A stretch of 64,000 nucleotides of DNA from Burkholderiales bacterium PBB6 (GTDB lineage: Bacteria; Pseudomonadota; Gammaproteobacteria; Burkholderiales; Burkholderiaceae_C): assembly GCA_002255925.1 (NCBI GenBank), contig NKIH01000003.1, positions 434,001 to 498,000 of the forward strand. The letters run 5' to 3'. Made by a program: the position numbers and the translations under genes. Numbering within the stretch: position 1 is the stretch's first letter; each line of letters begins with the position of its first letter. The notes beneath the pieces are model-generated. The model was not told where the DNA came from. It made no database searches and was given only the letters and a program-made list of their open reading frames with translations. Of this stretch, positions 8,924 to 16,608 are shown one piece after another.

Positions 8924-9442
8924 TCAATCGGTCAGAAACTTCACCACGGCTGCCAACACTGGCAGCCGCTTGCAGGCATCGTCAAGCACCTGCTTCGGGA
9001 ACTTGTTCAAGTACAGCTTCGGGTCGTGCGCCTCGCCACCCAGCGCCTGCTCGAACGCGCGTTTGATGCGCGCCGAATTGCCTTGCGGCACACGCTCACC
9101 GGCCACCGCCAGCAGCAGCGCCTCCAGGCAGGGCTGGCACTCGAACACCAGCACCTTCTCGCGCGCTGCGAGGGCCCGCTGGTCATCGCCCCAAGCGGCG
9201 TCGGTGTCCAGCATCGCCGCCACTTCGTCAAAGGCAAAGTACCGTGACTGATTCAGCGCAAAGTTGAGCACATAGGCACCACCCTTGCCCTTGGCCGTCT
9301 TGATGGTGATGTACTTGGTGCCGCGCTGCACATAAAGGCTCTTGAGGTGACTCAAGAATGCCTGCTCGGCGAAACCTTCGCCCACCAGCAAGGCGGCGCG
9401 CCGTACGGCGTGTTGCGCGGGTGGGGCAGCGCGCTTGGCCAT
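8924..9442 (-). CDS. rloB: RloB-like protein (TOPRIM-type partner of the RloA ATPase)
   Basis: 172 aa from the ATG at 9442, which overlaps the stop of the upstream ATPase gene (ATGA), so the two are translationally coupled. An N-terminal VGEG-FAEQAFL motif (Glu22, Glu26) and a later LDTD (Asp79, Asp81) match the Glu and DxD positions of TOPRIM nuclease-like folds. The QPCLEALLL stretch near 103-111 resembles the S-x-P-C-F-E-x-W-L-L motif of RloB proteins. RloB genes were first noted inside type I hsd loci, as here, and are paired with AAA ATPases. By analogy with OLD and PARIS ATPase/TOPRIM pairs it is probably an effector in phage defence, but that role is inference. The upstream extension to 9550 lies inside the ATPase gene and is rejected. 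Confidence 0.75.
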   Translation of the reverse strand: MAKRAAPPAQHAVRRAALLVGEGFAEQAFLSHLKSLYVQRGTKYITIKTAKGKGGAYVLNFALNQSRYFAFDEVAAMLDTDAAWGDDQRALAAREKVLVFECQPCLEALLLAVAGERVPQGNSARIKRAFEQALGGEAHDPKLYLNKFPKQVLDDACKRLPVLAAVVKFLTD

Positions 9443-10635
9443 CACAGCTGCGGCACTGCGCCGTAAGCGCCCGCCATGTATTTGGCGTAGAAATTGTCGT
9501 CGTTGCGAATGCCCTTGATCGCGTCCATGCGCCAGGCTGTGCTCTCGCAATCCTCGCTTTTCTCCACCAGCATCACCTGCGATTTGTGCAGCACGTTCAG
9601 CACCTCGATGGCGTGGCAGGTGAACAGGATCTGCGCGCCGTGCGGGTTGGTGTGCGGGTTGGCGAACAGGTCCAGAATCGGCTCCAGCATGTGCGGATGC
9701 AGGTCGTTCTCGATCTCGTCGATCACCGCCAGACCGCCATCCGTGAGCACCGGCAGCAACCGCGAGAGCAGCACAAACGCGCCTTGGGTGCCGCTGGATT
9801 CATCGAAGAACGACAGCTCGGTGGCACGGCCCGATCGATCGGTGTGCACGCCGAATGGCAACCAGAACGTATTGCCGCCGGCATCGGGCAGTGGGGCGCG
9901 CAGCTCACGCAGGTGCACGTCGCTCAGGCCCAGATCCCAGCTCTTCAGCAGCGTCACCATCTGCGCCTGCTGCTCGCTGTTGAACGCGAAATGGCGGGCC
10001 GCGTTGGGCAGGTCATCACCCGGCCGGTATGGCATGCGGCCGGTGGCCACCACATTGGTCTGCAGGTGGATATTCATGAACGCCTGCGCCTTCGGCACGC
10101 CATATTGCGCCGCCGTTGAAATCAGGGAAGCGTTGGGCCGCACCTTGCGCGCTTCAGCCGGGGCCATGCCGAAATCCTGCTGCTTCACCTGGTACTGCTG
10201 CGCGTCGGCGTCCCAATCACGCAGGAACACGTAGCTGAAGCCCTTGACCTTGCGCTGGTAAAGCGCCTCATGCAGCACCCGCTCACGGGTCAGCCGCACC
10301 ACGTAGCGCCACAGCTGGCCGTCGCGGTCTTCAGCGTCCACCTCGATCTCGGTCGGCTCATCAGGTGCGCTGAAGTGCGGGGCCACTGGAATGGCCTCGT
10401 TCACTGGCGCCCGGAACGAGGTCTTGATGAACCACGCAGCAAACACCAGCGGCTTGAGCAACGCTGTCTTGCCCGAGCCGTTCGGGCCGATCACCGCCAG
10501 CGCCTGGCTGATGCGCTGCCCGGTGCTGGACGGCGCCTCCCAGCCCACCGGCGGCACCTTGCCGTTGAGCTGAAGACTCACCTCGGTATGGCCCAGAAAG
10601 CTCTGGAAGTTGGAGAAGGCGTAGCGGTGCAGCAT
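9442..10635 (-). CDS. rloA: AAA-family ATPase, RloA-like
   Basis: 397 aa from the ATG at 10635; an upstream in-frame start at 10722 adds a tail without domain character. It is an ABC/SMC-like AAA ATPase. Features in order: FSNFQSF near the N-terminus (typical of AAA_15/AAA_21 ATPases), Walker A GPNGSGKT at 50-57, a family-type SSGTQ signature, Walker B LAVIDEIENDLHP near residue 300, and a switch His in FTCHAIEVL. It has no fused nuclease domain; the RloB-like gene overlaps its stop and would supply that activity. Position between a GmrSD-like gene and hsdR suggests a sensor ATPase of a defence module nested in the restriction operon. Confidence 0.82.
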   Translation of the reverse strand: MLHRYAFSNFQSFLGHTEVSLQLNGKVPPVGWEAPSSTGQRISQALAVIGPNGSGKTALLKPLVFAAWFIKTSFRAPVNEAIPVAPHFSAPDEPTEIEVDAEDRDGQLWRYVVRLTRERVLHEALYQRKVKGFSYVFLRDWDADAQQYQVKQQDFGMAPAEARKVRPNASLISTAAQYGVPKAQAFMNIHLQTNVVATGRMPYRPGDDLPNAARHFAFNSEQQAQMVTLLKSWDLGLSDVHLRELRAPLPDAGGNTFWLPFGVHTDRSGRATELSFFDESSGTQGAFVLLSRLLPVLTDGGLAVIDEIENDLHPHMLEPILDLFANPHTNPHGAQILFTCHAIEVLNVLHKSQVMLVEKSEDCESTAWRMDAIKGIRNDDNFYAKYMAGAYGAVPQL

Positions 10636-10752
10636 GGCGGTGTTCCAGCGACCTGAAATCAGTCGGAATGCGTGATTATGAGCCTCATTCAACAAAAACC
10701 TGTTGAATAAACCAATAAACACGTCATCACTCGACGCCTATACAGCCAGCCA

Positions 10753-12876
10753 TCAGGAATCTGACTCGCCCTGCCCGGTGGCTTTTTGCCCGGCAGGCAA
10801 GTTGTCTTGCCACGCGGCATAGGTCACGGTGGTTCCCTTCAGGCGCCAGCTTGTTCGGCCGTTGTCCGTGCGACCAAGCACGGTGGCCGAAGCAGCGCTC
10901 GGGCTCTTGAAGATCACGTCTTTGACGAACACCAGGTGCGAACCATCTGCTGATGGCAACAGGTGACCAGAAGCCTTCAGTTCTTCACGCAACTGCAGGT
11001 ACGAATGCGGCTTGCTGCTCCAGACGTTACGGGCCTGTGAGCCCGCTTGCACGATGAAGTGTTGCCCGTCTTCCAGCGCCGTCGCACTGAGCCCGTGCAC
11101 CGCACTCACCAGCTCGAAGCTGGAACCGGCACCAGACGCCGCCAGCCCCGCCAGCAGCGCCTCACCCAGCTCTTGCTGGCTCTGCCGCTTCTGCAAACGC
11201 CACTGCGATTCCAGTTTGGCCATCAAGGCCGCTTGGCGCGCCTTGATCACGTCAAGCGTCCATTCGGCGTTCTGCAGCACCTGCGTGGTCAAGGCAAAAG
11301 AACACACGCCGCCCTTGGTGAAATAGGCCGACTTCTTCTTCTCGAACTCGTAGTTGCTGGCCGCACTGTTCTTGTTGCGGCTCAACAGGGCCAGGTTGCC
11401 GAGCCGGTGCACCCATTGCTGGTGATCATTGGTGTCAGGCACCCATGTCCACCATTGGCTGTTGGGTGCAGGCTGCTGCGGCATCACGTGCTCAACCGAC
11501 ACCACATCGTGCTGGTACTCTGCAGAGCCATCAGACAGCAAGCGGTCAATGCGCAGCAACAAAACGGCCAAGGCACGCGGGGAATGCGTGTCATACAACG
11601 GGCCATTCAGCGCGGTGTAGATGTCGAATTGCTCGCTCGGGCTGAGTTGCAAAGCGGACTCGTCTGCGAACAGGTCAACGTCCTTTTCAATGGCCGAGGT
11701 CAGCGCCGAAAAGCGCTCGATCCGCTCATTGACGCCAGACTTGCGGACGAGCATGGCGTAGCCCAAGCGCTCCAGATCAGCGAAGAAATGCAGCACCTTC
11801 TCGGGCGACTCTTTGTGCCGTACGAAAAACGCCAAGGCCGGCGGTACCCAATCCTTGAACTCCAGACGGTTGAGCCACTTGAGGTGCTCGTTCACCTGTT
11901 CTGCATGTTTGGTGCTGGCGTAGTTCGCTGCACGCAACTGGCTGTAGGCATCGGCCACGGGCAGCAGCACGTCCTTCATGAACGGGATGGGGTTGGCGGC
12001 CGGCGCCACATGGTCGCGGAACTCCTTGAGCAAGGTGCTGTGCGGCTTGGCCTTGCGGTACACCATGCGGATGTGGCCGAAGAGATCACCAAACTCATCG
12101 CGACCCAGGTCGTCTTCCTGAACTTCCCACTGGCTCGTGTACTCGTCGCGCAGCGCTTCAGGAATGCCACCAATCACTTCGGCCTTGAGGATATCGGTGG
12201 CGCTGAGGTCCAGGCCACGGCTGTTCAGCACACCGAAGATGCGGTAGGCCGAGTCCAGGTCAGGCGTGGCCACCGTCACCAGAAAGCAGCGGGTGATGAT
12301 GAATTGAACCAGGCGGATCAGCGTGTCTTCATCAAGCTTCGAAAGCCGATCAAGGAAGACCTGCGCATTGGCCTTCAAGCGCGTCTGCGCATCGGGCAGC
12401 TTGGCATTGAGCGCCGCCAGCTTGGCCAGGCCACCTTCATGCTGGATGTAATCGCGGAAAAACACGCGGTCGCGCTCACGCAATGACAGGCGGTAGGTGG
12501 GCGCCGTCGCCGACACCACGTCGCCGTGCTCATAGATGCGTTTGCTGATACCGACCTGCACCTCGGGCTTCGACACGGTGGCGCGAATGGCCGACAGCAA
12601 CAGAGTGAGTGTGGTCAGGCGCTGCTGGCCGTCCACCACGGTGGCGTCGGGCGCTGTGTCGGGCTTGATGAGCACGATGCTGCCCAGGAAGTACGGCGCC
12701 GATTCGGTGAGTTGTGCAGGCGAGGCATTCAGTGCCGTGATCAGGTCATCTAGCAACTCAATGGCCTGCTCGGTGCCCCAGGCATAGGGCCGCTGGTAGC
12801 CCGGAATCGTGAAGACGTAGTCGTCGCTGAAAACCTTGGCCAGCGACTGCTCTTTGGCAGTCAATGTGTTGGACAT
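10753..12876 (-). CDS. DUF262/DUF1524/DUF4357 protein, GmrSD-like (type IV-type) nuclease
   Basis: 707 aa, ATG at 12876 with GGGAG 7 bp upstream. The N-terminal DUF262 domain has YQRPYAW near residue 27-33 and the DGQQRL motif (VVDGQQRLTTL), which in GmrS and BrxU is linked to nucleotide-dependent activity. The middle/C-terminal DUF1524 shows an HNH-like core: VEHVMPQ, then RLGNLALLSRNKNSAASN. The last ~150 residues end in a DUF4357-like module (FKSPSAASATVLGRTDNG). GmrSD and BrxU cut DNA with modified cytosines, so this protein could restrict phages whose DNA escapes the type I enzyme. It lies between hsdS and rloA in one leftward transcription unit. Domain assignment is good; substrate is inferred. 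Confidence 0.85.
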   Translation of the reverse strand: MSNTLTAKEQSLAKVFSDDYVFTIPGYQRPYAWGTEQAIELLDDLITALNASPAQLTESAPYFLGSIVLIKPDTAPDATVVDGQQRLTTLTLLLSAIRATVSKPEVQVGISKRIYEHGDVVSATAPTYRLSLRERDRVFFRDYIQHEGGLAKLAALNAKLPDAQTRLKANAQVFLDRLSKLDEDTLIRLVQFIITRCFLVTVATPDLDSAYRIFGVLNSRGLDLSATDILKAEVIGGIPEALRDEYTSQWEVQEDDLGRDEFGDLFGHIRMVYRKAKPHSTLLKEFRDHVAPAANPIPFMKDVLLPVADAYSQLRAANYASTKHAEQVNEHLKWLNRLEFKDWVPPALAFFVRHKESPEKVLHFFADLERLGYAMLVRKSGVNERIERFSALTSAIEKDVDLFADESALQLSPSEQFDIYTALNGPLYDTHSPRALAVLLLRIDRLLSDGSAEYQHDVVSVEHVMPQQPAPNSQWWTWVPDTNDHQQWVHRLGNLALLSRNKNSAASNYEFEKKKSAYFTKGGVCSFALTTQVLQNAEWTLDVIKARQAALMAKLESQWRLQKRQSQQELGEALLAGLAASGAGSSFELVSAVHGLSATALEDGQHFIVQAGSQARNVWSSKPHSYLQLREELKASGHLLPSADGSHLVFVKDVIFKSPSAASATVLGRTDNGRTSWRLKGTTVTYAAWQDNLPAGQKATGQGESDS

Positions 12877-12899
12877 CTTGTTTCTCCCTGAATGATTTT

Positions 12900-14234
12900 T
12901 TATTGCCCGAACTGCCGCACGTCGATCTGGCCGGTGACGGCGGCGGAGATGAGGGCGGAGCGGCGTTCTTGGAGCAACGTCACGGCCTTCACTGCTTCAC
13001 CGCAAAGTACCTCTGACCGCAATAGCTCGTCATCAAGCTTCCGAACGATGGCCTCTTGTTCGACCTTTGGGGGCACGCTCAGTCTGAACTTGGCAATCAA
13101 ACCAGCGCTCAAATTCATCTGACTCGTTTCGTTCCCGCCTTCGCGAATGTGATCGTAGGCCGCCATGAAGAAGTAGCGACCGAACTTAGGTATGACTCGA
13201 TCCCCAAAGGTGATGGCCGCGCATGCTTGGTTGTAGGCTGCCTCGATCTCAAGAAGCGCAACACGCCCGCGGGTCACGCCTTGCCCATACATTGCCATGA
13301 GCAAGGTACCGGGTTGTGAAAGTTTGGCGGCAGAGTTTGCAAGCCCTTCCTCCGTGATGAACTCTTCCGCTTCACGTATTGGCTCCCAGTTGATTTCACC
13401 CGTCTTGAGCCATGGGATCGTGCCATTCCAGTAGCTGGGTTCTCCTCGTTCCGGCGTTGCTCCCGTTTCAATTGAGCTGAGATAGCTCAAGGCGCTAACA
13501 CCCCAATGCGCAGGCACCTCCCCCAACCACTCGACGCCCGAATCCTTCATCGGAACCGACGGGTCCAGCCCCTTGGTCACGGCATGGGAGGTGACGGCCT
13601 GGAGCTTTTCCTTGAGCAGGGTGATGAGCTGTTCTTGCTCCGCCACCAAGGCGTCAATCTTGGCAACCTCTCGATCAAGAAACTGAACGATGATCTCTTG
13701 TTCGCCTGTTGGCGGCACCGTAACCCAATAGTCACCAATGTTTTTCATGGTGATATGGGGTATGGCTGGATCGGTCTTTGTACGGTCAACGTACCTTATG
13801 AACATCTCGTTCGAGATTTGGGCGTAGACAAAACGGGCGGTGCATTCAGAGGCAACGCGAATACGCGTGACCCGTTGAACCAACAGCGCAGGAAGGTCTG
13901 ATTTCCTTAGTAGTGTCCAGTTTTTACCCACTTTTGATCCATCCATTGAGACGAGGATGTCATTCGCCTGCAGTAGGTAGCGGGGCTCATAGTCAAGGTC
14001 GAATGGCCAATATCGACCCTTCTCTCCCCACCGAAGGAATCCCTCGGTGACGTTGTCTCCACGTACAAGTGGAAGGCCAGCCTCAGGGTCAAACGAAAAA
14101 CTTCCACTGGAAAAAGGAAAGCCAACCATCAAGTGAGCTAGATGACTCACCTTCTTGATAGACCAATGAGTTGGTACTTGACCAAGCCACTCTACCCGAC
14201 TGTCCTTGTACGCCGGATACCTCGGAAAGCTCAT
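12900..14234 (-). CDS. hsdS: Type I restriction-modification specificity subunit
   Basis: HsdS, 444 aa, the DNA-recognition subunit that sets the bipartite target of the methylase and the nuclease. Two target-recognition domains are visible from the repeated leader [16 protein letters not shown] near residue 9 and [16 protein letters not shown] near residue 228. Each recognition half ends in a helical spacer ([17 protein letters not shown] and [14 protein letters not shown]). The start ATGA overlaps the hsdM stop (14231-14234). By eye the stretch 13700-14160 is less GC-rich than its neighbours, as is common for exchanged recognition domains. The recognition sequence cannot be read from here. 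Confidence 0.95.
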   Translation of the reverse strand: MSFPRYPAYKDSRVEWLGQVPTHWSIKKVSHLAHLMVGFPFSSGSFSFDPEAGLPLVRGDNVTEGFLRWGEKGRYWPFDLDYEPRYLLQANDILVSMDGSKVGKNWTLLRKSDLPALLVQRVTRIRVASECTARFVYAQISNEMFIRYVDRTKTDPAIPHITMKNIGDYWVTVPPTGEQEIIVQFLDREVAKIDALVAEQEQLITLLKEKLQAVTSHAVTKGLDPSVPMKDSGVEWLGEVPAHWGVSALSYLSSIETGATPERGEPSYWNGTIPWLKTGEINWEPIREAEEFITEEGLANSAAKLSQPGTLLMAMYGQGVTRGRVALLEIEAAYNQACAAITFGDRVIPKFGRYFFMAAYDHIREGGNETSQMNLSAGLIAKFRLSVPPKVEQEAIVRKLDDELLRSEVLCGEAVKAVTLLQERRSALISAAVTGQIDVRQFGQ

Positions 14235-15976
14235 GCCGACAGCCCCTTGATCATGTCCAGAATGCGGTCCGTGGTGCGCTTCAGGTCGGCGTCAATCTCA
14301 ACCAGCGGGCGCGGTGGCTTGAACACATAGAAGTGCCGGTTGAACGGAATCTCGTAGCCCACCTTGGTCTTGTCCGGGTCAATCCAGGCATCAGGCGCGT
14401 GGGGCAGTACTTCGCGCTTGAAGTAGTCGGCCACGTCTTCGGTCAAGGGCACGTTCTCGGTGTCGCGCAGGGCTGAATCGGCCTGGGGCTTGCCCTTCTG
14501 CTTGCCCTTCTCACCCAGCACCACGCGGCCTTCGGCGTCGCGCAGCGGGCGCTCCACGGTGATGGTGTGATAGCCAAAGGCTTCGTTGTCAAAGATGCGG
14601 CTGATGGGCTTGCCGTCTTCGGCCGCGGCCTCTTCAAAGCGGCCGAACAGGCGGGTGATGTGGTCGATGTGGGCGTCGCTCAGCTCTTTGCGTTTGCTGC
14701 CCAAACTCTTGCGCATTTTTTGCCACATGCCACTCGCGTCAATCAGCTGCACCTTGCCCTGGCGGGCAGCGGGCTTGCGGTTGCTGATGACCCAGATGTA
14801 GGTGCCAATGCCCGTGTTGTAGAACATGTCGTTGGGCAAGCCGACGATGGCTTCCACCAGATCGTTCTCCAACACGTAGCGGCGGATCTCGCTTTCGCCA
14901 CTGCCCGCACCACCCGTGAACAAGGGCGAGCCATTGAGCACGATGCCGAAGCGGCTGCCGCCGTCTTTCTCGGGGCGCATCTTGCTGAGCAGGTGCAACA
15001 GGAACAGCATCGAGCCGTCTGACACGCGCGGCAAACCGGGGCCGAAGCGGCCGTCAAAGCCGAGCTGCTCGTGCTCTTTGCGCACGTCCTTCTCCACCTT
15101 CTTCCACTCCACGCCGAAGGGCGGGTTGGCCAGCATGTAGTCGAACTTGGTGTGCGGGTGGCCGTCTTCGTTCAGGGTGTTGCCAAACGCAATGTTGGCC
15201 ACGTCTTGCCCCTTGATGAGCATGTCGGCCTTGCAGATGGCGTGCGACTCGGGGTTCAGCTCCTGGCCATACACGGTGAGTCGCGCCTGCGGGTTCAGCT
15301 CGGCGAGGTATTCACCGGCCACGCTCAACATGCCGCCGGTACCCGCGGTCGGGTCATACAGGGTGCGCACCACACCGGGCTTGGCCAGCACCTCGTCGTC
15401 TTCCACGAAGATGAGGTTGACCATCAGCCGGATCACCTCACGCGGGGTGAAGTGTTCACCGGCCGTCTCATTCGAGATTTCAGCGAACTTGCGGATCAGC
15501 TCTTCAAACACCAGGCCCATCTGCATGTTGCTGACGCGGCTGGGGTGAATGTCGATCTGCGCGAACTTTTCAGCGACCTGGTAGAGCAGGCCAGCCTTGG
15601 CCAGGCGTTCGATCTGCGCTTGAAAGTCGAAGTGCTCGAAGATGTCGCGCACGTCGCTGGAGAAGCCCTGCACGTAAGTGAACAGGTTGTGCGCGATGTC
15701 ATCAGGCGCACCCAGCAGCTTGGGCAAATCCAGCTCGCTCTGGTTGAAGAACTTGTGGCCCGATTTGCGCAGCAAGAAGGGCTCCGGGTTCACGCCCAGC
15801 TTGGTTTTGGCGGCCAGCTCTGCCAGCACCGCTGCCTTGGTGGGCTCCAGCACACAGTCCAGGCGGCGCAACACCGTGAAGGGCAGGATGACCTTGCCGT
15901 AATCGCTCTGCCGGTAGTCACCACGAAGCAGGTCGGCCACCGACCATATGAATGCAGAGAGGGTTTGTTGGTTCAT
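14231..15976 (-). CDS. hsdM: Type I restriction-modification DNA adenine methylase subunit
   Basis: HsdM, 581 aa, N6-adenine methyltransferase subunit of the type I complex. Key motifs: an N-terminal helical domain ([17 protein letters not shown] start), [10 protein letters not shown] near 173-182, the SAM-binding motif DPTAGTGG at 208-215 and the catalytic NPPF at 284-287. Length is typical. It is the first gene of the restriction island and overlaps hsdS by 4 bp. A plausible promoter lies at 16066-16093. The frame is intact, so host protection should be active. Confidence 0.96.
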   Translation of the reverse strand: MNQQTLSAFIWSVADLLRGDYRQSDYGKVILPFTVLRRLDCVLEPTKAAVLAELAAKTKLGVNPEPFLLRKSGHKFFNQSELDLPKLLGAPDDIAHNLFTYVQGFSSDVRDIFEHFDFQAQIERLAKAGLLYQVAEKFAQIDIHPSRVSNMQMGLVFEELIRKFAEISNETAGEHFTPREVIRLMVNLIFVEDDEVLAKPGVVRTLYDPTAGTGGMLSVAGEYLAELNPQARLTVYGQELNPESHAICKADMLIKGQDVANIAFGNTLNEDGHPHTKFDYMLANPPFGVEWKKVEKDVRKEHEQLGFDGRFGPGLPRVSDGSMLFLLHLLSKMRPEKDGGSRFGIVLNGSPLFTGGAGSGESEIRRYVLENDLVEAIVGLPNDMFYNTGIGTYIWVISNRKPAARQGKVQLIDASGMWQKMRKSLGSKRKELSDAHIDHITRLFGRFEEAAAEDGKPISRIFDNEAFGYHTITVERPLRDAEGRVVLGEKGKQKGKPQADSALRDTENVPLTEDVADYFKREVLPHAPDAWIDPDKTKVGYEIPFNRHFYVFKPPRPLVEIDADLKRTTDRILDMIKGLSA

Positions 15977-16065
15977 GGTTCAAACTGACAGACAGCACAG
16001 CGCCCGGCGGCAGGGCGTGCCGGGCATACAAGGCATGACAGGCACGCAGGGCCTATCGGGGGGCG

Positions 16066-16093
16066 ATTATGGAGGTGGGGTTGTGCGCTTCAA
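16066..16093 (-). promoter_or_regulatory. Candidate sigma-70 promoter for the hsd operon
   Basis: On the minus strand, TTGAAG (16088-16093) is followed after 16 bp by CATAAT (16066-16071), about 90 bp upstream of the hsdM ATG. It overlaps the 3' end of the deoxyribosyltransferase gene. Prediction by eye only. Confidence 0.4.
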
Positions 16094-16608
16094 GCCGCCC
16101 GGGCAGCGGCCTGCATCGACTCCAGCGCCGCACGCGGCCCACCCACCACGATGCGCCCTGCGCCATGCAGCATCAGGTTGCGCGGCAGGCCGAAGTCTTC
16201 GACCGCAAAGCCTTGGGCATCCACCCAGTATCCCGGGCGACTTTGCGGTTCGGTACACGGCACCTGCTGCACCAGCGGCCGGCCGTCGTCGGTGTAGCCC
16301 CACACGGGTTTGTTCAGCGCTGCGGCGTAGCCCACCTCAAACGCGGTGCCCGAATCAGGCTCGTGGCCGCGGAAGTTGGCCAGGTTGGCCAGCACCACGT
16401 CTGAGCGCTGGATGAGCTCAATGTTGGCGCGGTAGATCCACATGGCCAGCGCCTCGCCGTGCAGGTCGGTGGGGGCCTGGTTGTCGAGCGGGAACAGCCC
16501 CGTGTGGCCAAACTCGGCGCACAGCGCTTGCAGGCGCTGGCCATGGGCCACGGCGTCGGGGCGAAAGACATCGAAGCCGGCGAGGTAGATGGTCTTTGAG
16601 GTGCTCAT
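16090..16608 (-). CDS. Nucleoside 2-deoxyribosyltransferase family protein
   Basis: 172 aa from the ATG at 16608, which overlaps the stop of the SMC-like gene (ATGA); the longer frame to 16644 is rejected for that reason. The N-terminal IYLAGFDVF and the motif DSGTAFEVGYAAAL, containing the expected catalytic Glu, match nucleoside 2-deoxyribosyltransferases. These enzymes swap bases on deoxynucleosides or, in some relatives, hydrolyse deoxynucleoside 5'-monophosphates. It is coupled to an SbcC/SbcD-like nuclease pair and sits immediately upstream of hsdM. That suggests a role in nucleotide salvage or DNA-damage/defence metabolism rather than a catabolic operon. Confidence 0.82.
   Translation of the reverse strand: MSTSKTIYLAGFDVFRPDAVAHGQRLQALCAEFGHTGLFPLDNQAPTDLHGEALAMWIYRANIELIQRSDVVLANLANFRGHEPDSGTAFEVGYAAALNKPVWGYTDDGRPLVQQVPCTEPQSRPGYWVDAQGFAVEDFGLPRNLMLHGAGRIVVGGPRAALESMQAAARAA

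Noticed and set aside
8924..10635. Calling the ATPase/TOPRIM pair PARIS (AriA/AriB)
   Set aside because: The small protein has the RloB-type P-C-[LF]-E motif and lies in an hsd operon; nothing visible specifically supports AriB (DUF4435). The RloA/RloB label is safer.
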